DNA from: Bacteroidota bacterium
GTDB taxonomy: Bacteria > Bacteroidota > Bacteroidia > Cytophagales > Cyclobacteriaceae
Assembly: GCA_024280115.1 (NCBI GenBank)
Contig: JAJRQT010000111.1
Span: 1 to 64,000 of the forward strand
Direction: 5' to 3'
Length of the DNA stretch: 64,000 nt
The position numbers and the translations under genes were made by a program. The notes beneath the pieces were generated by a model that was given only the letters and a program-made list of their open reading frames with translations, was not told where the DNA came from and searched no databases. This document shows positions 44,708-52,868 of this stretch, piece by piece (position 1 is the first letter of the stretch; each line of letters starts with the position of its first letter).

Positions 44708-45571
44708 CTACAATAAAACTTCTTTGCTTCGTTCCCCGATGGTTACCATAAATTTGGCATCGCAATCGCCCGTTCCGAAATCAACTGTCATTACAGGTTT
44801 CTCTGGAATGGAAATTATTTTCCTGCCATTAGCAGGCAGATAAATCATGTTTTTTATACAATCGCTTTTGAAAACCAAAGGTTCGGTTATTTCAGATATG
44901 TATTCTACTCCCAGTCTTGTTTTTCCAAAAGCCTCACCACTTACGTGAATTTCAAAATCCTGCAGCGTGGTTCCTATAATCCAGGTATGGGTTCCCTCAC
45001 TTTGCCTTGTTAAATATGTACCATCAGGCCAGGTAACTTTACCATCGATTATCTCAACAGTATAATCTATAGTTAACAAACCGATGCTCACATTTGTCAA
45101 AATTCTCGTCCCTTCCACCTTTAAACCATCTATATAAAAGTCTTTCAACACGGTGAAAATTTCCGAACCCTGGGCAAGCCAATGCCCATCGTATTCTATA
45201 ACTATAATACCTTTTCTCTCCTTGCCATCCGGACCCTCACAACCTTCGCCAAAATCAATCTCAATGCGTCCACTTTGCTTTGATCCTTCAAACTTTATTG
45301 TTGCACAAGACAATTCAGGGTTATCTTTTAACATAATTCTACCACCGGAATTCACTTCAGACGCCTGTAGAGCAGAATAGGTGATCGACTCTATGACGTC
45401 AAATAGATTTTCTGCAGACCCATCTGCCTCATACGCAGATTGCGCTTGCTCGTCAAAATTAATTTCTACCTGATCCGAATTATTGTCACAAGCCATGAAA
45501 AAAAGAAATACAAAAGAAATAGATAGGGTCAGCCACTTTGGCATTACCATTTTAGGATTTAAGTAATTCAT
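44708..45571 (-). CDS. conserved lipoprotein, function unknown
   Basis: 287 residues. A signal peptide of type II ends at FFMACDNNSD (Cys about 28). The mature part is beta-rich with repeats of amphipathic strands (IKFEGSKQSGRIEIDFGEGC, KGIIVIEYDGHWL, RILTNVSIGLLTIDYTVEI) and four to five Cys residues. The C-terminal DFGTGDCDAKFMVTIG resembles the DFGEGCEGPDGK part, as if an internal motif were repeated. No catalytic motif is visible. It stands alone with its own terminator. Confidence 0.75.
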   Translation of the reverse strand: MNYLNPKMVMPKWLTLSISFVFLFFMACDNNSDQVEINFDEQAQSAYEADGSAENLFDVIESITYSALQASEVNSGGRIMLKDNPELSCATIKFEGSKQSGRIEIDFGEGCEGPDGKERKGIIVIEYDGHWLAQGSEIFTVLKDFYIDGLKVEGTRILTNVSIGLLTIDYTVEIIDGKVTWPDGTYLTRQSEGTHTWIIGTTLQDFEIHVSGEAFGKTRLGVEYISEITEPLVFKSDCIKNMIYLPANGRKIISIPEKPVMTVDFGTGDCDAKFMVTIGERSKEVLL

Positions 45572-45916
45572 AAATAATCTGATTCGTTAGTAATCTGTCT
45601 TACATAGGCTAAATACGATAAGGCAGGACTAGCGTAACCAAGTCTTTAACCACTCATAGATAACTACTTTTACCTATGTAAGATTTTTATAATTCAACAT
45701 ATAAAAAGCAGGGGATCAATTATCAAGTAGCTGGCAATATGGACTTTATATTTATAACTAGAAACACAACAAATATCCAATCGATAAAAAAATATGTGAT
45801 TTATCCATGAGCTCGTAAAAAATCTACCTCTTTGGATGAGCAGTTCTACATCAAAATGATTGCAGTTAGGAAATATTCACTTCGAAAATCAGGCGTAATC
45901 TTACTATTGGGATCCT
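45572..45916. other. intergenic region with a long inverted repeat
   Basis: Arms TCTTACATAGG (45598-45608) and CCTATGTAAGA (45673-45683) are perfect over 11 bp, 64 nt apart; a TTTTT run follows on the + strand. A short RNA hairpin or binding site is possible; no convincing gene. Confidence 0.4.
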
Positions 45917-47206
45917 TTATTTCTCCAATTCTACGAATTCTCCAAGAGTCTTCACATATCCGTAAATTAATAATATTCCAATACCCTGATGAAGTGCCAG
46001 GGTGTACCATATGTATTCGACATGCCCCATATTATCAAAATATCCGTACAACGAAGTATATGTGATACCGCTCAGGGCTCCCCCAATTCCTACGGCAAGG
46101 AAATTAGTACCCATATATAGTCCGGCTTTTTCCTTTGGAGCTATCCAGGTAATGTATTCCTGAATACGTGGAGAAGAGACCATTTCTCCAATAGCAAATA
46201 ATAAAATACCTAAAAATACTATAGAAACAGACCCTACATTGGCATAACCCATCACTAAAAATCCAGCGGTAATGATCAATAATCCAGTGAGAAAAGTAGG
46301 AATGGCCTTGTATGATTCCGAAATCCTGGATACCAAAACCTGGAAAATAAATATAATATAACCGGTATGCGAAATGGTTTCTCCAAGTATCTTTCCCTGA
46401 CCATTTTCATCGACTTCTGAAAAAATACTAAGAAATGTCGCCCCGAAAATACCTTTTAAGTCACTGTACAATTGAATTGTGTCAAGACTGGAGTCGATGT
46501 ACATTGCAAGCATATTGAAGAACGCCCAAAATGGCAACCAAAAAAAAGTTCCTAATATTATGAGGAAAACCGAAAATTTTATATCTGACAATACCTCCCA
46601 TATCTCTCTGAGTTTATCCCCCAGAGATGCTTCCTGTTTTTCCCTTTCCGGCTCTTTATAAAAAAAAATGGTGATCAGCAACATGAAAACAATGCAAATA
46701 GCTGCGGCCATAAATGCATAATTCCATGATATAGCCCTCAGCTTTCCCGCAATCACCGGACCTATGGAAGCTCCAAAATTCACCATGGCATAGAATATTC
46801 CAAAACCCAAGGTTTTGTTGCTTTTATCTGTAACCGCTCGGACGGTTCCTGAAATTAAAGGCTTGAATATTCCAGCGGCAAGACCAATGGAGAGCATTGT
46901 AAGCGCAATACCAGAAAATGATTTAGTATAAATCAACAATAAAATTGAGGGTAGATATGCCAGGTAGGAAATGATCAGTACCTTTTTAAATCCATACTTA
47001 TCAGCCAGTGTACCCGAAAATAATGGAGTTACATAGGAGAAGAAAAGAAATATACTTTGGACAGCTCCCAGTTGTGATTTGCTATATCCGAGGTATTCCA
47101 TATAAATACCAAAACCCATATAAATCCCGTAGTAGGCAAATCTTTCTACAACTTCGATAGAGTTTGCTACCCAAAAAACAGAGGGGAAGGAAGTCCTGTT
47201 ACTCAT
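45917..47206 (-). CDS. MFS/POT family transporter
   Basis: 429 residues with about 12 to 14 transmembrane helices. The early motif VVERFAYYGIY matches the POT (proton-dependent oligopeptide transporter) signature ERFxYYG, and GTLADKYGFKKVL is the MFS loop 2-3 motif. FKPLISGTVRAV in helix 4 is similar to the POT FxPxxxGT pattern. A cytosolic linker (EPEREKQEASLGD) divides the two halves. Proton-coupled peptide uptake is the likely role, but the second half is divergent, so other solutes cannot be excluded. Confidence 0.82.
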   Translation of the reverse strand: MSNRTSFPSVFWVANSIEVVERFAYYGIYMGFGIYMEYLGYSKSQLGAVQSIFLFFSYVTPLFSGTLADKYGFKKVLIISYLAYLPSILLLIYTKSFSGIALTMLSIGLAAGIFKPLISGTVRAVTDKSNKTLGFGIFYAMVNFGASIGPVIAGKLRAISWNYAFMAAAICIVFMLLITIFFYKEPEREKQEASLGDKLREIWEVLSDIKFSVFLIILGTFFWLPFWAFFNMLAMYIDSSLDTIQLYSDLKGIFGATFLSIFSEVDENGQGKILGETISHTGYIIFIFQVLVSRISESYKAIPTFLTGLLIITAGFLVMGYANVGSVSIVFLGILLFAIGEMVSSPRIQEYITWIAPKEKAGLYMGTNFLAVGIGGALSGITYTSLYGYFDNMGHVEYIWYTLALHQGIGILLIYGYVKTLGEFVELEK

Positions 47207-47440
47207 AATTCAGATGTTTAGGTAAGTGTGAAAAAAATGGAATCTGAATAAAAGCATTCTTCGAGGATAATACAATTTATAATAACAAGAATCAACCTAT
47301 TCCACAATATTCGTCACTCGCGAAACGCAGGCGACTGCAGGGAGCATCATATAATTTTCGACTATCATAATTGTAATAGAGCAATTAAAATGTAAAATTG
47401 CATCGCTATCATCAACCATTGTTTTTTATTTTTATCAGTT

Positions 47441-48979
47441 ATGAAAAAGGTTATTCAATTATCCTTACTTTTTTTCATCCCCATCTTTGTCTCTGCTCAG
47501 CAGGATCTGTCGATTGAATATGCAAATACAATAACAACCAACGATCTTCATGAGCACTTGAACATATTATCTTCCGATACCCTGGAAGGAAGAGAAACCG
47601 GTGAACGGGGACAAAAAATGGCAGCAGCCTATATTGCCGATTTTTTCAAAACAATAGAACTGGAACCAATTGTAGTTACGCCCGCCGGGCATTCATATCT
47701 CCAGTCATTTAAATTGGTTAAAAGGTATCCTGGTGAAACATGGATTAAGACCGCTAACCGAACCTATGAAAATTTTGAAGACTTTGCATTCACAGGGAAA
47801 ACAAGCTTCCGGCAGCTTAAAAAATCAAAATTGATATTTGTGGGAGAAGGCCGGGATGAAGATTATGCAGCTTTAAATGTCAATAAAAAAAATGTGATTA
47901 TTTATTCTGATGGCAGAGGGTCTGAGAGAAAGGAGAAAGTTTTGCTGGCCAGAGAACATGGCGCTTCAGAAGTTTTCATTATTCAAACGGGAGATGAAGA
48001 TGAATTTCAAAGAATGATGAAATCAGTAAAATGGAATATGAAACCTGGCCGTCTGGAGTTTCCTGCAAATCCCAAAGAAGTTGATGAAGGTTATTTTATG
48101 ATTTCAATGCCAATGGCGAAAGAGATTTTAAATACAAGTCAATCAAATCTACTTTCTGCCATCAATAAATCCAAACAAGGTAAATACACCCCTTTAATAA
48201 AACTCATATCACAAGAGATTACATTTTATGCCAGCCAGGATGTTGAAGATGTAAGCACAGAAAATGTACTGGGATTTATAGAAGGTACAGATAAAAAAGA
48301 TGAATACATAGTGCTCACTGCACATTACGATCATCTTGGCATTGATGGAGAAGAAGTAAATAACGGCGCTGATGACGATGGCTCCGGTACAGTTGCCATC
48401 ATGGAAATCGCGCAGGCATTTACACTTGCAAAAAAAGCCGGCCATGGTCCTCGAAGAAGTATCCTGTTCATGACTGTAACCGGTGAAGAAAAAGGATTGC
48501 TGGGGTCATCTTACTATGTGACACATCCTGCCCTACCATTGGAATCGACCATAACCAATCTCAATATCGATATGATCGGGAGAATAGATCAATCTCATGA
48601 AGAAAATTCAGACTATATATACCTCATAGGCTCCGATAAGTTGTCACGGGAATTACACGATGTAAGTGAAAAGGTCAATACAACCTACACCAAGCTGGAA
48701 TTGGATTATACTTACAATGATGAAAGTGACCCAAACCGTTTTTACTACAGATCAGATCACTACAACTTTGCTAAAAATAACATACCGATCATTTTTTATT
48801 TCAATGGCACCCATCCCGACTACCACAAACCAACGGATACTATTGATAAAATTGAATTTGAATTGCTGGAAAAGCGTGCACGGCTTGTCTTTCATACCGC
48901 TTGGGAAATTGCCAGCCGGGAGGATCGCATTGCAGTTGATGTAACCCCCGAGGAAATGGAGCTTGGCAATTCCAATTAA
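47441..48979 (+). CDS. M28 family metallopeptidase with PA domain (exported)
   Basis: 512 residues, signal peptide ending at SAQQ. After the N-terminal TGERGQKMAAAYIADFF motif comes a protease-associated insertion (about residues 110-265), then the M28 di-zinc core. Ligands and catalytic residues visible are His and Asp in LTAHYDHLG, Asp in NNGADDDGSG, the Glu pair in VTGEEKGLLGS, Asp in NIDMIGRID, and His in FNGTHPDYHKPTDT. It probably acts as an aminopeptidase in the periplasm or outside. Standing alone; no partner gene. Confidence 0.92.
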   Translation: MKKVIQLSLLFFIPIFVSAQQDLSIEYANTITTNDLHEHLNILSSDTLEGRETGERGQKMAAAYIADFFKTIELEPIVVTPAGHSYLQSFKLVKRYPGETWIKTANRTYENFEDFAFTGKTSFRQLKKSKLIFVGEGRDEDYAALNVNKKNVIIYSDGRGSERKEKVLLAREHGASEVFIIQTGDEDEFQRMMKSVKWNMKPGRLEFPANPKEVDEGYFMISMPMAKEILNTSQSNLLSAINKSKQGKYTPLIKLISQEITFYASQDVEDVSTENVLGFIEGTDKKDEYIVLTAHYDHLGIDGEEVNNGADDDGSGTVAIMEIAQAFTLAKKAGHGPRRSILFMTVTGEEKGLLGSSYYVTHPALPLESTITNLNIDMIGRIDQSHEENSDYIYLIGSDKLSRELHDVSEKVNTTYTKLELDYTYNDESDPNRFYYRSDHYNFAKNNIPIIFYFNGTHPDYHKPTDTIDKIEFELLEKRARLVFHTAWEIASREDRIAVDVTPEEMELGNSN

Positions 48980-49133
48980 TGGTTAAATCTCGACAATTAA
49001 ATCAGCATCAATATCAATCCATTTTGTAAAAAAAGAGCTGTAAAAGGCATTTGTCTCGCATACTGAAGGAATTAATTGAGCTCAGAAAATGACCACCATA
49101 CAGATGTTTCATTCAAGTATATTACCGTAAGCC

Positions 49134-49662
49134 ATGAAAAACATCTACGTAAATATTCTGGTAATTATTCCTTTTATTGCCGTTTCGACAATTCAGGCAC
49201 AAAACTTTTATTATGTCCATGGAGATATTCCCAAAAACCACAAAACAGAAATTGTGGATCAACTTAAACTCTCTATTTGGAGGATGTGACAATTGCATTG
49301 ATGCGATGTACACTACCAAAAAAATGAACGCTACCATAGAATATGCTGAAACCCCTGTCGTAAAAAGAAAAATGTTTCTGATAAGAGTGAATAACAATTT
49401 ACCTTATCCGGAATGGCAGGATGTTATTGCACATGAAATGGTGCATGCCCGGCAATACTATACAAGACAACTGATCCGAAATGACAGGCTCACATTTCTC
49501 TGGAAAAACCGTAAATATCCGTTGGTAAACCATATAAAGCACTTTGAAAGACCCTGGGAAATCGAAGCTTTTGCAATCGGAAAGTTACTTACCGACTATT
49601 ATACAGATCTTAAAAATCAATCCGATAATCCGGATTCGATTATTGCTTTTGAACCTGAATAA
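49134..49662 (+). pseudogene. small exported zinc metallopeptidase (HExxH), frameshifted
   Basis: From the ATG at 49134 one frame gives a signal peptide (MKNIYVNILVIIPFIAVSTIQAQ, stated here in two parts: MKNIYVNILVII and PFIAVSTIQAQ) and about 28 more residues, then a TGA at 49287. The next frame continues from about 49279 with CDNCIDAMYTTKK, then the zinc site IAHEMVHARQYY and a possible third ligand in RPWEIEAFA, to 49662. Removing one G from the TGGAGGATG stretch would fuse them into a 175-residue minigluzincin-type protein. The second frame alone has only a TTG start and no export signal, so a frameshift fits better than two genes. Real mutation or sequence error cannot be decided. Confidence 0.7.
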
Positions 49663-49774
49663 TTCAGTTAGTTCTTTTCCCGGGAATGCTGGGTTTAGCA
49701 AAATCGAACGGCTCCAATAAGTGAAAATTGCTTCAATTTTTATTAACTTTCACTAAAACAGACAATTATCAACA

Positions 49775-50680
49775 ATGACAATTTCAAGAAGAAACTTTCT
49801 CCAAACTTCCTTGCTTACCACTGCAAGCATTTCTACGGCGCCAAAAAACCTTTTAGCCAATATACTATTAGATGATTTACCCTATAAAATGGAACCTTTG
49901 CGAAATGATATCGGCTATTTTACCGAACGAGGTGGGACCATTGGTTGGATGATATCAAAAAACGGTATTGTAGTAGTTGACACTGAGTTTCCCGAGCAAT
50001 CACAGCATCTCCTTAGTGCTATAAAAAAGCAATCAGAAAAAAAGGTGGATTTATTGATCAATACGCATCATCATGGTGATCATACCAGCGGGAATATCAA
50101 CTATAAAGGAATTACAAATATGATACTGGCCCATGAAAATTCAAAGCTTAACCAAATGAGGGTTGCAAAGGAACGAGGTAAGGAAGATGGCCAGCTCTAC
50201 CCGGATACGACTTTCAAAAAAGAATGGTCGCAAAAAATCGGGGATGAAATCATTACTTTGAAATACTTCGGGCCTGCCCATACTGATGGTGATTCTATAA
50301 CTCACTTTGAAAATGCCAATATAGCTCATATGGGAGACTTGATTTTCAATCGAAGGTTTCCGTTTATCGATAAGTCTGCGGGCGCTTCCATCAGTAACTG
50401 GATTGAGGTATTGGAAAGTACACAGAAAATCTACGATAAGGATACTATATTTATCTTTGGCCATGCTGGAGAAGGATATGATGTTACTGGAACGATGGAT
50501 GATATCAAGGCCATGCAAAACTATTTATCCAGGTTATTAGACACTGTTAATACTCAAATAAAGGCTGGAAAAACTCAGGATGAAATCATGAAAATCCAAA
50601 CCATAAAAGGTGCTGAAGAATGGAAAGGCAATGGAATTGGCAGGAGTTTATCAACAGCTTATGAAGAATTGACCTCTTAA
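49775..50680 (+). CDS. Tat-exported metallo-beta-lactamase fold hydrolase
   Basis: 301 residues. The twin-arginine signal SRRNFLQTS (about residues 4-12) points to folded export. The zinc motif is THHHGDH (His98, His100, Asp102, His103), with further ligands in GPAHTDGD, AHMGDLIFN and FGHAGEGYDV. The subclass resembles quinoprotein-relay/cyclase-type MBL proteins of the periplasm more than true beta-lactamases. Substrate unknown. It has its own upstream region. Confidence 0.88.
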   Translation: MTISRRNFLQTSLLTTASISTAPKNLLANILLDDLPYKMEPLRNDIGYFTERGGTIGWMISKNGIVVVDTEFPEQSQHLLSAIKKQSEKKVDLLINTHHHGDHTSGNINYKGITNMILAHENSKLNQMRVAKERGKEDGQLYPDTTFKKEWSQKIGDEIITLKYFGPAHTDGDSITHFENANIAHMGDLIFNRRFPFIDKSAGASISNWIEVLESTQKIYDKDTIFIFGHAGEGYDVTGTMDDIKAMQNYLSRLLDTVNTQIKAGKTQDEIMKIQTIKGAEEWKGNGIGRSLSTAYEELTS

Positions 50681-50757
50681 CAAATCCATCTTAAAAATCC
50701 ACACAATAAATAGCGAATTATATGTAAATAATTCGTGTATCTGATGTTATCTTTTTT

Positions 50758-50765
50758 TAGTTTTG
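50758..50765 (+). promoter_or_regulatory. -7 promoter box of fatty acid hydroxylase copy 2
   Basis: TAGTTTTG fits TAnnTTTG exactly, 47 bp before the ATG at 50812. A -33 element at the right spacing is weak. Confidence 0.4.
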
Positions 50766-50811
50766 CAGATGCTTAAATGGCATTTTTTTAGTGCAATTCA
50801 AACTTTTTATA

Positions 50812-51504
50812 ATGAAGGAAAATCTTGAGCAATATCTGAAGTTTAAAAGCGGAGAAATCCGAATGCCCTCCCACCTGAAACCACGTAAAGAATTATCAGG
50901 AAAACTGTATGAAAGCGCATTTATGGAGCGGATTACGAGAACTCCAATTTGGGTTCCTCAGATTATGTGGCTGGTAATAAGCTCGGTTTTTTTCTGGATT
51001 TCTTATGCAAAGACTGGTATATCAGTTTATCATATTGTGCTGTTAGGTATTGCAGGGTTTATCACATGGACACTTACTGAATATATCGTACACAGATTTC
51101 TTTATCATACTGAGACAGAATCAGATCTGCTTTATGACATTCAATATAAGGGCCACGGGTTTCATCATCTTTATCCGAAAGATCCGGAAAGGCTGGCGAT
51201 GCCCCCGCTGCCCGGCCTGGTTTTCTCATCAATTTTCCTCGGATTGTTTTATTTAATAATGGGTACATATGCCCTGGCATTTTTTCCTGGTTTTATGCTT
51301 GGATATAATTGCTATATCTCCATGCATTATTTCCAGCACGTAGTTAAGAGTCCTATGTACAAACCATGGAAAAAACTGTGGACACATCACAAGGCCCACC
51401 ACTATTCAAATCCTTATGCAGCATTTGGAGTTTCTACGAGGCTATGGGATTATGTATTTGGTACGATGCCCAATAAGAGTAAAAAAGCCAATCTTACGAA
51501 TTGA
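50812..51504 (+). CDS. fatty acid hydroxylase / sterol desaturase family protein (copy 2)
   Basis: 230 residues from the ATG at 50812 (MKENLEQYLKFKSG); the in-frame start at 50791 would add seven hydrophobic residues not needed by the family. Histidine boxes HRFLYH, HGFHHLYP, HYFQHVV and HKAHHYSNPYAAFG correspond one by one to copy 1 at 17267. YPKDPERLAMPP follows box 2, as in fatty acid 2-hydroxylases. About 40% identical by eye to copy 1 in the core, so an old duplication. Probably makes 2-hydroxylated acyl chains of membrane lipids. Confidence 0.87.
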   Translation: MKENLEQYLKFKSGEIRMPSHLKPRKELSGKLYESAFMERITRTPIWVPQIMWLVISSVFFWISYAKTGISVYHIVLLGIAGFITWTLTEYIVHRFLYHTETESDLLYDIQYKGHGFHHLYPKDPERLAMPPLPGLVFSSIFLGLFYLIMGTYALAFFPGFMLGYNCYISMHYFQHVVKSPMYKPWKKLWTHHKAHHYSNPYAAFGVSTRLWDYVFGTMPNKSKKANLTN

Positions 51505-51673
51505 TCTAAAACCAGGTCTCTTCGCTGGCATGGTGGCCAAGCCGGTTGTTGGTTATTAATTGATTGCTTCGGACTAATCTCCACTATTACTAAATTATAA
51601 GTCAAACAATTTCGTAAAAATCATAATTTCCCTTTATTCGCGTTTTCAATAGAATATCAATCCGTATCTTATT

Positions 51674-52153
51674 ATGAAGACTACATTTGCTTTATTTATA
51701 ATTTTAATTTTAGTTTCATCCCGAATAAATGCACAGAATTTTAGCCTTGGAGGCGGATTAGGGTACGGATCTCAGATCAATAATGTCGGATTAAATTTTC
51801 GTGGAGATGTGAAATTTTATGATCAATGGTCAATCACGCCACATTTCAATTTTTTCTTCAATAAGAAAAAAGGAAACATCACCAAGAAATGGAATGCCTT
51901 AAATGTAGATGGGCACTATTTTTTTGAAATGGACCCTACGTGGACTATTTATCCACTTTTTGGAGTAAATATCGCCACTGTTTCAGAAAAAGTAAATGAT
52001 ATATCTTTTTCTAATTCTGATGTAGGTATCAACCTGGGATTTGGCTCAGAGTATAATTTTGATAGGAGACTTTCCGGATTTGGAGAAGTGAAATATGTAA
52101 TCAGTGATGCCGATCAACTCGTTATTACTTTCGGAGTACTTTATATACTTTAA
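51674..52153 (+). CDS. small outer membrane beta-barrel protein
   Basis: 159 residues. The signal peptide ends at INAQ (about residue 20). The rest alternates polar and hydrophobic residues in about eight strands (FSLGGGLGYGSQI, NFRGDVKFYD, WTIYPLFGVNIAT, GINLGFGSEYNF, LSGFGEVKYV) and ends in VTFGVLYIL. This pattern suits an OmpX/OmpW-like eight-stranded barrel. No function can be given. It is followed, on the other strand, by the ion channel gene with a 3-bp gap (convergent). Confidence 0.8.
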   Translation: MKTTFALFIILILVSSRINAQNFSLGGGLGYGSQINNVGLNFRGDVKFYDQWSITPHFNFFFNKKKGNITKKWNALNVDGHYFFEMDPTWTIYPLFGVNIATVSEKVNDISFSNSDVGINLGFGSEYNFDRRLSGFGEVKYVISDADQLVITFGVLYIL

Positions 52154-52156
52154 TTA

Positions 52157-52825
52157 TCAATCTTCCTGATTGTGAGATAAATATTTTCCTACTAATATCG
52201 CCATAACTATGGCGAGATAAAACTGCCCGGTCAGCCCTTCCAAAATCGCGATCCTTTGCCCCAAAGGAGAAGTAGGCAAAAAATCTCCATACCCTATTGT
52301 AGTTAAAGTAATGAAACTAAAATAAAATGTATCCTGCATTCCATCTTTGCTGGTCAAATCTATATTTAATGTATCCGGGTAGGCGCTGTCGAGCGTAGCA
52401 TAGATGAAAAATGTGATAATTCCAATCATAAAATATCCTGCAAAAGCGCCAATAATTATAGAAGTAGTCACTTTTGTTGATCGGAATACGTCTTTAAAAA
52501 GAAAAAAGGTGATAAAAGAAAAGTATATAAATAGAAATGTAAATGCTGTTCTTTCCAAATTGTGTGATTCCTTATAATTGTTCCATATGAATATAAAAAT
52601 CACCAACGCAACCACTACCCCATAAGTAAAAAATCTTTTCCTTTGGGATGTCTGGATGAGGAATATACTCGACAATATTAAAACTGTGAGTAAGATTGGG
52701 AAAGGCAGGTTAATAGAAAATATTTTTTCGAGTAACTCAGGAAGCATAAAAAATAGAATTAAACCCGCCAAAAAAATTGAATGACGATGGTCTAATAGCC
52801 AAAAATATAATTTTGATTTTTCCAT
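52157..52825 (-). CDS. potassium channel family protein
   Basis: 222 residues, about six hydrophobic helices. The selectivity filter TTIGYGD is at about residues 176-181, followed by a last pore helix (EGLTGQFYLAIVMAILVGKYL). There is no voltage-sensor Arg pattern in helix 4 and no RCK domain, so it is a simple Ion_trans_2-type channel. Located in the inner membrane; the gene lies 43 bp after the patatin gene on the same strand. Confidence 0.88.
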   Translation of the reverse strand: MEKSKLYFWLLDHRHSIFLAGLILFFMLPELLEKIFSINLPFPILLTVLILSSIFLIQTSQRKRFFTYGVVVALVIFIFIWNNYKESHNLERTAFTFLFIYFSFITFFLFKDVFRSTKVTTSIIIGAFAGYFMIGIITFFIYATLDSAYPDTLNIDLTSKDGMQDTFYFSFITLTTIGYGDFLPTSPLGQRIAILEGLTGQFYLAIVMAILVGKYLSHNQED

Positions 52826-52868
52826 AAATTTAATCTCCTCGACTATGTTGAAATTATCTAAACTCAGT

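Noticed and set aside
45832..46065. 77-codon open frame overlapping the end of the MFS gene
   Set aside because: Overlaps a real transporter gene in antisense, no family resemblance, no start context.
49076..49267. 63-codon open frame upstream of the small metallopeptidase
   Set aside because: It is a third frame without family features; the signal peptide frame from 49134 explains the region better.
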